Shown piece by piece: positions 22,709 to 37,550 of a DNA stretch of 64,000 nucleotides. The stretch lies in the NCBI GenBank assembly GCA_013407085.1, contig JACCGJ010004944.1, positions 126,045-190,044 on the forward strand, given 5' to 3'. Within the stretch, counting starts at the first letter, position 1. Each line of letters begins with the position of its first letter. This stretch comes from Atriophallophorus winterbourni. Taxonomy: Eukaryota; Platyhelminthes; Trematoda; Plagiorchiida; Microphallidae. Under the pieces are notes generated by a model, which worked only from the letters and a program-made list of their open reading frames with translations, was not told the DNA's origin and did no database searches. A program made the position numbers and the translations under genes.

Positions 22709-25700
22709 ATGGCATGCTTCATTGACAAAAGTAAGTTATTTTTTATTTTGGCGTATTTTTTGTCGTCATATTTATACTCATATCTTCTTTTCCAGAAGAT
22801 CCAGTTTCTACCTTGGAGGATATTTGTGTACGTTTTGTTAGCAAACATCTCCATGTGCTCTCATTCATCGATGTATCAAATGGCGAACCAAAACGCAGAT
22901 GGAGGTTCCCGTATAGCAGTTTCAGAATTCCTGCAAGGCCAGCGCAAAAGATCTTGCTGCAACTTTGCAAAAGGTGTACGTTGGATGATGAAAAAATGAT
23001 GTTGTTTTCCTCGGAATATGTTGAACTTATTTCTCCTGTTATTAAAGAATCCAGCGTCAGTGCTTCTTCTCTTCGAGTACTCAAAGACTTTCATTTAACC
23101 AATCTTTCTGCGATGAATTTGGTCAACGTCAATTTGAATGCTCTTGTTGGCTGTCTTGGAGAATGGACTGTTCGTAACTTAGTCAGCTTAAACGTTACCG
23201 GTACATCCATTCTCTGTGAAACTCATCTACCTATTTTGGTTGCTTTGGGTCGATTCAAACACTTACAAGTCCTGAACGTCAGTCGAACTGAATTCACTAC
23301 ATCTAGTCTTCAAATTGTGACGGAATATCTACCCAATTTGGAATATTTGAACATATCACGCACTCGCGTGACTGATATCCACCCTTTACTGGCAATGAAA
23401 GACCGCCTATCTGGATTGGTCATGCACCGTTTAGAACTTGAAGACAGGGAAGAAATCGAGAAATTATTGTCCGTTATTATTCAACTGCGAATGCTCCGAA
23501 TTTTGGACGTTTCTGAGAAGCCATGCCCGATGTGGACCAGACTAGATCTGATCGATAAGTTATGTTCGGAGACAACTTTGCCGCGTCTAACTCATATTGA
23601 TTTATCTGGGAATCAATTTGGAATGCAGTTGGAAGATGTGAGGTTTGTGTGTTGTTTTATAATACTTTTCAGGGCTCTAATTGAAAACCATCCTAACCTG
23701 ACATTTGCTGGATTCGCTTCCTGGTTATCCAGCCCCGAACCGGAATTAGAAGGGATCGCCAAATTAGCTACCAAGTATCCGAAAATTACCGTAAGTACTT
23801 TTGCTACGAACGATTATTTCTCGTTTTTCAAATCAATTTACGTGCAAAGTTACTAACCAGCCAAGTAAATAAATTCACACTGCACTCACATTTTCCAAAC
23901 TGTTTGAAGGAACGTAGACAAATGAACATAATGGATTAGTGGTGGTTTCAAAATCTACCTTCCGTTAAATTTTCCATAAAGCAATTTCACTTTGTCACGC
24001 CAATAATTTAAATGGGCCTGGCCCTCAATAATATTTTTAAGACGGCATTTTGTTCGTTTTCTTCTCGACACATTTTAAGCATCTGTTAGAAGAATTAACA
24101 GCATGCTATGAAACTTAAGAAAGTATGCGGACGACAGCTTGCAGGCCGAAAAGTACCACTCAGTAAGAGGTTTTAACCTTACGTACTATCGGCTAACTTA
24201 GATTTATATGAGCAAGATTTCATCAAAGCTTCGTAAGCTTCAATATCTTCAGTATACCACAGAAAATAAATAAGCCCATCATAATATAACAGTAGTCGTT
24301 CAACACATCGCATTTCTGGATTGCTAAGAAAGTTGATTCTCAGCAGATCATCACAGCTCGTTGCTCACCTCTAGAAATTGATTATAGGAATATATGTAAA
24401 TATTATAAGGTGCGTATATACAAGTAAAATAATCTGTGGCATATCGTAAATGGCTTTATCGTAGGCCATTGGTCAATTTTTTGAATTATGTTTTAGCTTC
24501 AAATTGTTTAGGACATAAACAAGTTGCGTTTGTAAGCCACTGTTTGGCACAAGCGACCTGTTCAGTCACATGTGCCCATACACATTTAGATGGGGTTAAA
24601 CCTATAACCATGAACAAAAATCCGTATTTGTATGCATTTCTACCACACATACACAACGACCGGTTTCGTGCTGTTTGCATTCATCAGGTAGGGATAGTAT
24701 GATCAGGATGCGCATGCGCCTGAAACAACGAAAGAATGGTAAACACGTGCTTGTAAGCCATTGTTTGATGAGGTTGGCACGACCGACCTCGTGAATGAAC
24801 AGGCTGGTCGTGCCAACCTTATCCAACAGTGATATGTATCTATGCACAAGCCTGGCCCAGGCAAAGTGCTGCATAGTCAGACACTGCACGTGGGCTAAGA
24901 TGCTGTCAGGTTGCACAGGCCTAGATAAATATGAAATGTAAATAGAAAAATAGAACAGCGGTAACACAATAGACTTAAATTGTGGATATATTTTGTGGGG
25001 TTTTCAAACACCTGTTTCTAAATTGTCTTTGACACAGTAAAAGCCTATTTCCAACTGTAATTAACACGCAAGCAAACTCCATCATACAATTGTACTAAGC
25101 CATTGAATAACCACCCCAACCATTTCCTTCAGGCTGTAACATACTGTTGGGATGATGTCTCAGTTTTAATAATGTAATACTAATCGCAAGTGTGCAAATA
25201 AATGTGTTTTTGGACACGAATGTTTTTGATTTCAACACCTATCGACGATTTAAAACGTAACGAAGCAACATCATCAATTCAGGAGATGTGAGAACGCAAC
25301 ACTTGCCTCGCACACACTGAGATTGTATCTGCAACACCGCCACCCGTAAAATACAGGTGTTGCTAAACAAGGATGTTGATTAGTTGTTGATCGAAATCAT
25401 AACTGTCCTGTTTGTCTGTGGCGCTGCGTCTCCTCTCACATTTTTGGTGTATGACTGCATTTTATCAATGCCCGTGTTTTTGTTGTATTGTCAAGTATCT
25501 GATATCCGAAAAGAGCTATCGAATTAAAACGTAGCGAAGTGAACTCCTGAATTATCCATGCCAGGCTGAACTATGAACCTAAAACTACTCTGGAGCTAGT
25601 GTGCTTTAAAACCGACTTGATACATGATGCTACTCTGCGTCGTCGAATGATGCGAAGATGTCGGGATTTCAAGTTTTCTTGAATAATACTATGCATCTAC

Positions 25701-28700
25701 GATTGCTTCAAGTTTATAGCAATATCATGTTAACAAAATAGAATCTTTTCAGCCTTTGCTACGGACAGTTGTGTTATCTGGTTCACTCGCTCAAAAGAAT
25801 GAGAACATTTGATATTCACCACATGTTATTCAATGTGGTAGACCAGCCTTGGACTATCAATTTTATTTTCGGGTTGTGTAGGCGAGTTAATCATAAGTGT
25901 AACTGTAAACCAATTAATCCATTCCCATTTTTGAAAGTTCCTTCGTCAAGTTTCTTTAGACACTATCTTTTATTTCCTCATCTTTCGGTATATTTGCTCA
26001 GATGCTTGGTGACCGCGGAGATCAGCTTCTGTTGAACACTTTAACTCGCTACAAAGATCGCGCGATCTATCTACAAAATGCACTCCATAATATATTCGGA
26101 GCAACTAGCAATCGGGAAGCACCGAAACCCGATCTTTTACACGTGAGTTTACTATCGTTTTGTTCTAAGAATGGTTGAGCTCGCTTTTGATTTATCACTT
26201 TCTACCCATTTACCATTCTTTGCTCCTCAAGCCTTAGTTCTTAACTTTCAAAACTGTTTAGATTCATAATCAATTAGTCAACCATTGTGTCGTTCACCAC
26301 AAAAAATAAGTTCAGTGGATCTGATCAACACAACGAGATAACAATCTACTGCAATCTCGCATCCACCGGTTTACGTGATTCGATACGTCAAGGACGCTGG
26401 CTAATCCATCGTTGGGCGCAACCGCACGTGGTCAAATGTAAAGTTTTGAGCGAAAGCAACATATCTGGACGAAAATCCAAGCATTATGTTTTATTTGATA
26501 ACAAACAGTTGTCTGAATTGTCTACCTTTGTCCTACCGGACTCAAGTTATCAAACAATCTTTGCACTCTTGGGTTATTATCTGAAGATCGACCCTTGTTC
26601 TTGTTTTTGTCCTAAACTAAATTTCCTGATCACATGAAGATTAAATTTACCTATTCACATATTTCACCAACCTTTCATCAAAATAAGGATGTCGTGTTTT
26701 CTACGTTATTGAGGCTCGTTTTTGCTCTCGTTATAAGAGACCCCCGTTTTATGTGTTAGTGGATGCATGAACATATAAGCAAAATTATGTAATGCCAACT
26801 ATCATTTTTGCGAAAACGAGCTAGTGCTATTCATTATCTACCGTTTGATCCTAGACAATGATTTTCACGTTCCCCAAAGTTTCACAATTGGCTATTCCGC
26901 AGGATTGCAAATTTTTAATTTAAGTGTTCCTTCTCACAAATGTACTCTATTCCCAGTGGAACGAGCTCAATCCATTTAAATCAAATTGGCTTCAAGTCAG
27001 TCACCCCTTTTCACTTGTTTCATTCAAGTGATTGCAGTTTCATTGGGCAAGGAAAGGTCACAAATGGCTATATAGATCTTGGAATCGATGTGTAGCGCTT
27101 TTAAAGAAGAAGAAAATGGTTTTATTCGTGTAGACGAAATTCCAGCCACCAAATTAATTTCACGAAAAATTAAGGGAAATGACGAAAAACCATTTACAGC
27201 TGGTTTCAAATTTTCACTCCCGTATTTAAATCGGAAACAACATTTGATTGATTAACCAGGTATTATTGAATAAGGAACGAAACATTGGATTCGAGTAGAG
27301 GAGAATGGACTGCTGGCAATAAGAGTCTTGTGCAACGTTTGTGCACCATCGGATGAAATGACTTTGATCAGTCTCGCTTTTATTGAATGGACGACCGATG
27401 ATCTTATTATTTATGTAGAATGTTGCATTAAATTTGTACTTCATACCGGAGTCGCACGTGTATGACAACGTCCGTTGCCGTTGCTGTTCTGTACTGCTGT
27501 TGTGTATGCTCATGGAAGTTCATTTACTCGTTTTGTAAGTCATTATACTTTTATACTAAATCATTGCTTTTAATCAGTTGATTTGTGATAATTATACGTT
27601 GATTCAATTTCAATAGATTCCTATGCCGCTTATCCTGATTATTTGGACTGTGTTAACTCGTTTGTTATTTTTAAACCATACCAGGAATCACGTCCACTTG
27701 CCTCTACTACGATGGTTTTAGCTCACTTCTTCATTCGAAATCATGTTGCAACAGATTTCCCTCGGTGATCAGGATTATTTGAACCATTTGTAACTATGTG
27801 TTCTCACTTTTCTCACTTAATCTAATAGCTTTTCCTTTTTCAGGCTGTGTTACGCGTCATGCGCTTACACATGCGCCGTATGGAGATGATTTTAGCCGGA
27901 ACTGCTGTGATATACAATCTGACACGGAGCGAACAAAATTGCCAACTACCTATCGAGCTGCTTAATCGTGCAATTCGAATGACGTTAACAGCTATGGAGA
28001 AATTCCCGACCAATCATCAGCTGCAGAAAAATTGTTTTCTAACACTGTGTAGCGATACTGTACTTTATCGTGCGGTATGTATTTTGATCGCTATTTCTTC
28101 GTGTTTTTTTAACTTGCGTATTTCCGATGCTAGTGTTATGTGTTACCTATTAATGCAGTTTCCTTAAATTTTTCAATGAATTTCTGCCCTATATATTATG
28201 AATGCTAGCATTCGCACTTCACAATTCACACGAGAATTGAAGAGAAGTTCATCAAGAAACGTCCACATTATGAAAGGGCGTATCGGGCATTAATCAAGCA
28301 TTCAGCATAAGCTGAACATGTGTTGAAACACTGGTCACAGTGTGGACTTTGTATAAGAGCACAAGCCTGATCCAGGCAAAGTGCCGCACAAAGACTGCAC
28401 GTGGGCTTAGATACTGTCAGGTTACCCAGGCCTAGACAGATATGAGGATGACTTTGACAGGGTAGATGTACTGCGGCGTACTATTAAGCCCTATTTTTGC
28501 ATGTGGAGGCAGTTGATATCTCTAAGCCTGGAACACTACCGGTTGAAAAGATAGACCGGGTTGCAAAAACTGAATTCACCAACCTATCAACGGGGTTATC
28601 GGGCTCCGAACTGGAAATTCCCAGAAAAGGGCGTATGAAACGCTTCGTCGGTCACCGGCCACCGATAGTTGCGAACCTCTCTCGCTCCACTGCCTTGTGG

Positions 28701-31700
28701 GTAAAGGCTCGGGGTGGGACCCCCTAAACGAAATCTCCCCTACTTCGGTGTAGGCAACCGGGTAGTATCATGCCTACGTTCAACGATGCCGATGACAACG
28801 CTTTGTACCCCCCTTCTCGCTTTGTACATCTCATTGTTTATGTTGAACGGCACTATATCTGTATCAGATTGTGCAAATATAATATAATAATACCGGATTG
28901 CAATCTCCACAATATGGCACTCGGTAAGGTAAAAGGTAAAATTCTGCATAATTTTTATTTAATTTTTAACCTAGTAAACTTTATGCACAATTGCCACACT
29001 TTTAGCCGTACACGTGAGAACCGCAGTGTCAATTGACCTCGTAAACATCTTGGAATTGCTTACCGTTTCTGTTAATCCAAGGTGGGAATATATATATATA
29101 TATATAGATTAATATATATATATAGATATATATATATATATATATATATTATATGCCATGTCTGTAAGTGCTCCTGGAATGTTGGAATGTTCGTCACTGT
29201 AAGGCGGTTAAAGCTAGCTCACCATTTTTTCGCAATGCGTTCCAAGACTGAACTTCCCAATAATCCGCTGAGTATTAGCGTCCGGTGCACATGTACGGGC
29301 ATTCCAATCACCAGCAATGATCAGCATGTCACGCCTATGGATTTGATCAGCGGCCTGCTGTAATTCTTCGTAGAATGAATCCTTGGATGCATCGTCAGTG
29401 AGCATGGTAGTCGCAGAGACCGCGTGTCGTTATTCTTTGGCTACCGGGACCGAGGAGCGTTCTGACGTTCCAGCATGAGATAAACAAAGGGGAGCGGGTG
29501 TTAGAGGACCCAGCTTGCTTTTCACTCCAGCCGCTGGGAGAGCATAAGGCGCATGACGCCGTAGCAGTAACGATATTTTGTAGTGATCCGCGAGTCATGA
29601 GGAGTATTGGGAATTTGGGTACAAAGCGGTGTCCCCAGCATTACTCGCCGTTTGTTCAAGTCAGCTTTTCTAGCTTTTGCACAACCAAGTGCGACCTGCA
29701 AAGCAGCAGGGAGTTGCCAGAATGAGGTGCTGTGCACCAACTAACCGTCCACGAGACTGCTCCAGATTTTTCTTCAGGTTTTTCTCCCGAAGCCTTTCCC
29801 GCGACCGGATATCTTGCAAAACAGCGGTTTAAAATCAGGGTTTTCCTTCCCCTAGATGAACTGCCCTCCCAGACTAACGAGTTCCATCTGCCCGAAGCAA
29901 ACTGGTTTTCAAGCACCAGTCACTCGCCCTCGCCCCTTCTCCTGTTGGTAGAAGCAGTTCAGTCGGGCACGGGGAGCCACTAATGCAGGCCAGGAGCTGG
30001 ACTTCGATGTCAGAGGCTGTTTGAGACGCGCGCCATATGTAAACATTTTATAGACAGTGGAAACTTATCCTCACTGTCACCTCCGGTAATGACAACCTGT
30101 GAAATATGTGACTTTGGGGACGACCGCAGTGAAAATTCAACCTGAAACTACTTTGTGAGCCTGTGAAATCGAATTTGAATTTATGTTTCTAATCTTTGTT
30201 TCCATCGCCTTATATATTTTGCCTGAAAATATATCTGGCTTTATCTCGTTCATTTCCTCTTTTTAAAAGACTTTCAACACAAGTCAGTGCTGCGAACTGG
30301 TGTTCAACAATCTGATTGCATTCGACGATGTTTACATGAAAAGGATGGGAGTTGCTATTATTTCAATCTTGGCTGCAGAGGTGAGTATGTGTGCTTTTCA
30401 GCGCAGTGCATGTTCATCGTGTTTTATAATTCGATGAACTTTGCGATGCATTCACACATAAAATCACAAACCGGAAGCCTAACAAATTTCACACAGTCCA
30501 TTTGCTTAAATATTGTGAATTCACCCAGGACTAGACACTTATATAATAAAAAATAATGACAGTGATATTCCAACGTGTGTTGTCTATGTTATACGTAAGT
30601 ACTCTAATATTGTAATCTACTCAAAGGGTGTGATGAAAATATGCGTATATGGATTCGGCACTATCGCACCGCTTTATGTTGCGCTTGTGCTAAACTATTG
30701 ACTAGTCTCACAGGACTGAACGAGAACTCCCGAAACAACCAAATTTCCTGGTAATATCTTTGCGGTGGCTTAAGTTAAACCTCTAAGCCTAGTCTTTGCT
30801 TCCTTGATAATAAGTTTGCAGGCAAGCGCGCTCATCCAGCCTTGGCTAAACCAGAAGTGAGTCTTTTCAAGCAGCTGTCCACCAGCCACCATCACACATA
30901 GAGCGCTCGGCGTGGTAACCATTCAGGTTTCATGCGCAGGACGTGCCCAAACCAGCGGAGACGACGTCGGTTAATGACTGTCTGAAGGCTAGTGCTGTTG
31001 CTTCCTAAGACACGACGCCGAAATACCGGGTGGCTTGTCAAAATACCTCAACGTTGGTGCTAGCTTGGTGGGCTCGGTTCTCCGGGAAAGGCGAAAAGTT
31101 CGGCGGTGGTGTCTTAGGAGGTGGTGGGTTTTCGCCTATAAAAAGACACAAAAATCCAATAATGTCATCACGACGAGCCGGATGTGACTCGCCGCATAAA
31201 AAGTCACTGCCCCTTGTCCTATTCAAGGACATTTTATGGTGCACAAGCGAAAACTGCAGTCACTAACCAAACAACGGGATTATGGGGCTCCGAACTGGTA
31301 GTTTTCGGAAAAGAGCATACGAACCGCTTCGTTGGTCACAGGCTCCCGTAGGTGCGAAACTCTCGTTCTACTGCCTTGTGGGTAAAGCCAATGCGCTAAA
31401 GGATCGGGGTGGGACCTCCTAATCCAAATTTCCCCTACTTCGGTCTAGGCAAGCGAGTATTATCACGCCTACGTTCAACGATGATGACAATGTCGCATAC
31501 ACTCACTACGAACGCTATCTTCGAGAGCTACTCTTCAGAAGTCTGGTTTGATGAGTGTGAACCATCACTTGCTGTGTTAATCTTATTTACAGCTCATTGG
31601 GTTATACTGTGTGCGATTTTACGGGAACAACCAGGGCTTCTTATAATGCAGATGAATTGCTAAAGCTCCAATGATACTTTCTAATATCACCATCCGCATG

Positions 31701-34700
31701 TGCGTTTTCCCTATGCCATTTTTCTCTCGACGCTGAATCTTTCATAGTTCTTGGTGGAGAATAATCTAATCTTTTATTATTGTTGACTACTTTACAGATC
31801 CCTACATCAAGCCTGTCTGAACTAGCCAAAGACCGTCGTCGTATACGCTGTCTTCTATTGTATGTGGCAGAAAAATGTTTGCTTGCTTCTGATGTTCTCG
31901 AAATGGGTCCAGAGCTCCCGGCATATCTAGCTCGTGTACGGTTGCGTGGCGAAGGGGCCCCGGTATTCGATACGACACTTCGATTCACCCTCTCTGCCTT
32001 GTGGAACTTGACGGATGAATGTCCCGAAGCGTGCGTTGGCTTCGTTGAAGAGGGAGGATTAAAGATTTACGAAAAGCTACTGAAGGTAAGCTTTTTTCTA
32101 TGCCAAATCAAGCACCTATGATCGTTCAATATCAACCACTTCGCTGTATACTAAATCATTGGTGTTCATCATCTTCAGTGGCAGAATTACGCCTTTAGCA
32201 TGTACCGAATGTTCAACTGCCATAAAACGATAGATAAAATAAAATTCTAAAAGATGGTTAAGCATGGGACTTAAACACCTACGGATTGTATAGGATAGTA
32301 AGCACAAACAAATTGGGATGAGGAGCTTGCACCTCAAATGTAACATGCATAGTGTTTGTAGTGTTTCTAACTTGCCCTCACTGTGTTTGAAGGTCTACAG
32401 ACGTCTTGTTTGTGACCTAATTTATGTTCGCGACTACAACACTGATTGTGACATGCTCAGCTTGCGTAAGTTTCGTTATTGTTTATTTCCCGTCATGGTT
32501 AACGTATTGCAACCTAATTGTCAGTTCTTTTTCATGGCACCTTGACACTAGCTTATTAGTTTTCGAGAATCCGTTCTATTTTTTATGCTAGAGTCGTGTA
32601 GTCTTCTGTCTTATTATCAATCATGTAATAAATCCTATGGTAACTCGCGTTACGAAGTAAAGCTGTGAGTCGTAATCGTTTTGAGCATTTGGTCAGTTGG
32701 AGGCGTCTATATTACCACCTCGTTACGTATGTTAGCACAAGCTGAACATAAGTAAAGTACACAGCATTAGATTTCACAGTTATTGTCCGAAACATAGCAT
32801 TCCGTCTGTACTATTAGTTCATGATGAAAATGTTAATAGCCGACTTTTCCTCGTCTTGTGGATGGCCCGGGAATCGAAATGATTGCAAAAGAACCTGGGC
32901 TGTCTGAAACGCTCTAAATATTGTAATTGAAAACATATTTATTATGCCGAAATGCTTCACCCCCTCTTTTCTTGTCATAGAAACTCCCAGCGAGTTCTTC
33001 CGAAATTATTTCTTCAAATCATGGTTTATTCGTGCGAGATTATGTATGATATGTTTCTATCTTATTTTATAAAAAGATCCCAAACTTTTGTGCAGTGAAA
33101 CTACAAAAATCAAGCCGCTTTTATAGGCGCTTGCTCTTCTGATTTTCCTGCTGGTTGTTGTTTGATACTTTATCGGGCTCCATACCTCTGATCTATGATG
33201 ATGATGATGATGATGAATTTAACGAGGATCTATTTCTGATTCTGTGATTATTTTTCTCTAAAATGGTGAAGTTACATCCCCATCTACTTCACCATTATAA
33301 GCAGTTCAACAAATAATAAAAAGCCTATTTCAAACCAGTGCTCGGTCTTGTGGCCAGGCCTTTATTATCATTTTATCATTCCTGGCCATTTATTCAAACG
33401 TTTACGCCAGCACATTGATTCTCGATTGTGCAACACTACCGGCGTAAAAACGTTTGGCTTTAACTGCGTTAGTGCCCTCGGTGTAAGCTGCAACGGCGAA
33501 CTTTTTACAATCACGGTACTCAAGTGCTATGAGGTGTGAAACAACAAAATATTTGTCAATGCTATTACCTTTTTTCTCGTTCCCTTATACAACTTGGAAG
33601 CGGAGTCTATCAATCATTTTTGAATTTTACTTCACTCCAAGGTTGTACTTTTATTTACAGTTTCGTTGATGGTCAAGTGATCCTAGTTAACGTGTCTAAA
33701 AGTAGGTTGACTACTAGTGTTGGAATCAAGAAAAAGTCGTTTACTATTAGGAGGGTATTCTTGCATTCACTACTTGCAAATCGACGTGATATTGAAATGG
33801 AATATTCGCGCGACTTATTCGAAGACTATTTGAAGCAAACGTTGCTTTGTTACTCAGCCACTTGATGTATCCATACATCGCTGCTTTTAGAAAGCATTGT
33901 ACACACTGGGTGGTAGCCTTAAGCATGCCATTCAAAAGTTGGTGATTGTTTATTATGACACGGCAATAGAGGTCATCATCCTGCTACCCTGTTTTTCTAT
34001 AGTTGGGCTACGTTTTGTAACTTTGTATTTCGAAGTTGATAAGAGCTTGAAGTCAGTGTGTATGTATAGTGTATGAAACCAGAAGCCTGGATCCATACAA
34101 AGTGCAGCACAGCCATAGACTGTGCGTGGGCTAAGATACTCTCGGGTTTCACAGGCCTAGGAACACTGGCGGTGAGAATTCAACGTGTTTCTGCGTACAA
34201 TTTAGTACCTTTAGAAAATCAATTTAGCTTGAAACCAGAACGAATATGTGCCATCAAGGAGCCTAATTTTAGTTATAAAAGACCGCATGAGCGCGCTTCG
34301 CTAGCTGAGATGCATAGTGTCTGAAGTATATATAAGTCCGCGGTAGATTGTCACAATCAGTTACCTAACGCAACTATCCATAACTGAATCTTTGGTAGTG
34401 ATGTACATATCGCGAAACAAGCTAACGTGCATTGTCTTCGCTTTCTATGTCACGTATTGTGGATGGGAAATCATCGTTTTCGTAACGCTGCTTTGTTTAG
34501 CATTCCTAACTTGTAATGGCTTCGTGGTAATGGTGCCTAAACTGTTACTTGACTCAAGCAAATGAACGCTTTTACTGCGAACGACCAGTTTCTCCAGTTT
34601 GCTTCCAATAGATCAGAATTTACAATGGCTATTTACTATCAATGATATGGCTCAAAATTGTGTTCTTTACTGGTCTTGTTTTAATAATCTTGTTACAGTC

Positions 34701-37514
34701 TTTAAGTAATCCTGTATGCTGTCAATGGAGTGGCTGGTAAAGCCGTAATGAAACATTGCAGTGAAAACCACAAGGAAACTGGTTTGCTGATGTCACTCTA
34801 CTTGTTCACAACACGTGATGAATTTATTTCGAGGTGTAGACGCCCCATTTCAATGTCCATGTGCCTAATCTTCGTCCTGTTCAGTAGCTTTATATATCCC
34901 ACCCTTCCCAATATTTTTTATGATTTCACCTTGTCATGGTTGTTTGGCAATTAAACACTCACTACTTGCTACCGATGATGATAACTTGACAACAGTGAGA
35001 ATTAGTAGAAACCTTATGGAGCCTCGCCCGACTTAACGCTCCTGTTTCCACTCCGTTGTGATTTAATCAATCTAATTTGTTGTTTGCTTACGCATGTTTA
35101 CTCTTTTATTGCAGCGTTTCGCTGATCAAGACGAAGACGTAAAAAATCATGTCTACACCAAGTGTTTGGGATTATTAGTAAGTCTGTGCCTCATTTCTCT
35201 CTCTTTGTTTATTTATTTCAACATTCTCCACCTTTTTTGTGTGGCGCAGGTATTCCATTGAACATATTACTCAAGCCCATTGATCTGTACGAATGAAACA
35301 ATTTTATTGTTATGGCAAAACATGTCTTCGTGTTTTAAAGTGCTTCGTGTGCACTAATGAATATGTGTAGCCACGTATTAATGACCAATTCTTATTATGT
35401 CTCTTACAGCCGCTCATTTAGGTTCATTGATCTTACTTTAATGTGAGGCTTCGCTCTTTGGAATCTTATTATATTCATAGAAACAATTTTACTTGAAAAA
35501 CGTCACTGTTCTCTGCTAGAAGTGTTCCTAACAAGTGTAAAACACTTACCCAGGACTTGAGCGGCTCTCTTCCAAATCTAACTCTATGTGATGTCAGTCT
35601 TGAATTGGTCGACAGCTTTGTTTACCTCGGCAGTTTTATCTCTGCTGACGGTAGTGTCGAGGACGAGATCTCACAGCGTGTACTCAAAGTAGGTTTAGCG
35701 TTTGCTAACCTACGCCATTTTGTAGTATCGACGCGATATTTCGCCCCATACTAAAGAGTCGTGCGTGCTACACTCCCCTATTGCTGTGAAACCTGATATA
35801 TCAGAGCGTAAGATGCCCATCGGCTTTCTGTTTTGGACACTCATTACCTGCGTAGGTTTGCTCGCATTCGGTGGCAGCATCGCGTCATAAATATAGCTCT
35901 TTGCAAGCGGGTGTCAGGACCAAGAGGCCACGGACTGAGAGAAATGCTTATGTTTGTTCGTTTGTGATGGTTGGGACATGTTTAGAAATGCATCATCAGT
36001 ACTTACCATATCGCGCCTTATTCGCAGAGCCTGGTGGAAGCTGGGATGAACAACCGTTTGGTCAGTCCATGAAGTGGCGCGTTGGGATGAAGAAACTTAC
36101 CGTAGCTCTAGACTTTGTGGGGTATATTCGTTTTGCTAATAGCTGGATGGAAACTTTACGAGATACGGCTGCAAGCCGAAGTCAGTAGCGCCAGTATATT
36201 TTATTATGTGTGTCATGATTTTTTATCCGATATTATTGTATTATATTTGATAAAAAAGAAAAATATCACAAAATTGCATGCTGTGAAACATTAAAAAACA
36301 AGCTGCTTTGTGTGCATTTGCTTTTGCCTAGTCCGCTTGCCCGCTTTCTTTTTTACGCGGTTGCTTATCTTCTTTTCCTGCTTCATATTGTTTGGCACTT
36401 TGTCTGACTCCATAACCGTGCTTCGTGATGATGATAATGAGAGTGTTCCTTCTATTTTTGATGTTAAACGTATTAAAGAAAGAGTTACCCTATCGTGAAT
36501 TCCAGTCAGCTGTACATTGATGGCGTCGCACAACATTACTGAGATCATTTGCTATATCACCATCTGAAAACGATTCACTGTAGTTAATAAGCATGGAATA
36601 CCGGTAAACCAGACATCCTACGGCCTTTCATTGGTTTAGCGTTATATCTCGCTGTTATTTAAAAGCAAAATAGTATGAAAACAGTGCCAAACGGGATGAA
36701 CTTATTCACGGGTAAAAGGCTAAACTTAGTATTGCATAGATCGAATATTCACTCTGTCGTTTACTCGAACTATGTCATGCACTCATTAAACGAATTATTG
36801 TGATATTCCTAGACATTGAAACATCATTCAATTCAATTTATCGCTAAATGTTTCGCAATTTAACTGTCGGTCAGCGCCTTAAGCCATGATTTTCTGTATT
36901 TGAAATGTGCCATTTTCATCATCGCATGACAGTTAAGGACTCGGTACTTGCTACTAGTGTAATGTTGTACATGATGGTGGTCTATCTACGGAATTAAAAC
37001 CCTTATTCCCACCGCCATGTGGAATCACATTAGCGAAAATCCTCAGCAAAATCCCTCGGGCGTACAATTTGCATGTCTCGCTCCTTTTATCAATACCCTG
37101 CTGCCTTGTGGGTGTAGAAAAGCTAGGGCGGTACACTAACAAACCGCCTAGTGTTTCGAGCGTCAACGCTAGTACCGCACAGCAATACACTACATGGCAA
37201 TGTCTCTCACACTTTTTGACCCACCAGTGGTTAATGCATCTATGGAACCAGTCTCACAAAGTACTATAATTTAGTCATTATGGCATGTGCTTCGTACCTA
37301 ACTGTAAACTACTTGCCAAAAATGTAGTAGGTCGCTCCTCTTTTTCTGTTTGCGATGTCAAACTGCATTTAAATGATACCTTTGTTTACCTCGGCAGTTA
37401 TATTTCATTTGGGGGGACGCTTTTTCATAGCGTCTATTTAAAGCACTATTGCAGTTACAATCTGTAATGATTATATATATATATATATATAATGATATAG
37501 ATGATATTATATAT

Positions 37515-37550
<36 letters not shown>

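Noticed and set aside
29082..29363. Open frame starting with repeated IYIY
   Set aside because: It is a translation of a TA microsatellite joined to antisense LINE endonuclease.
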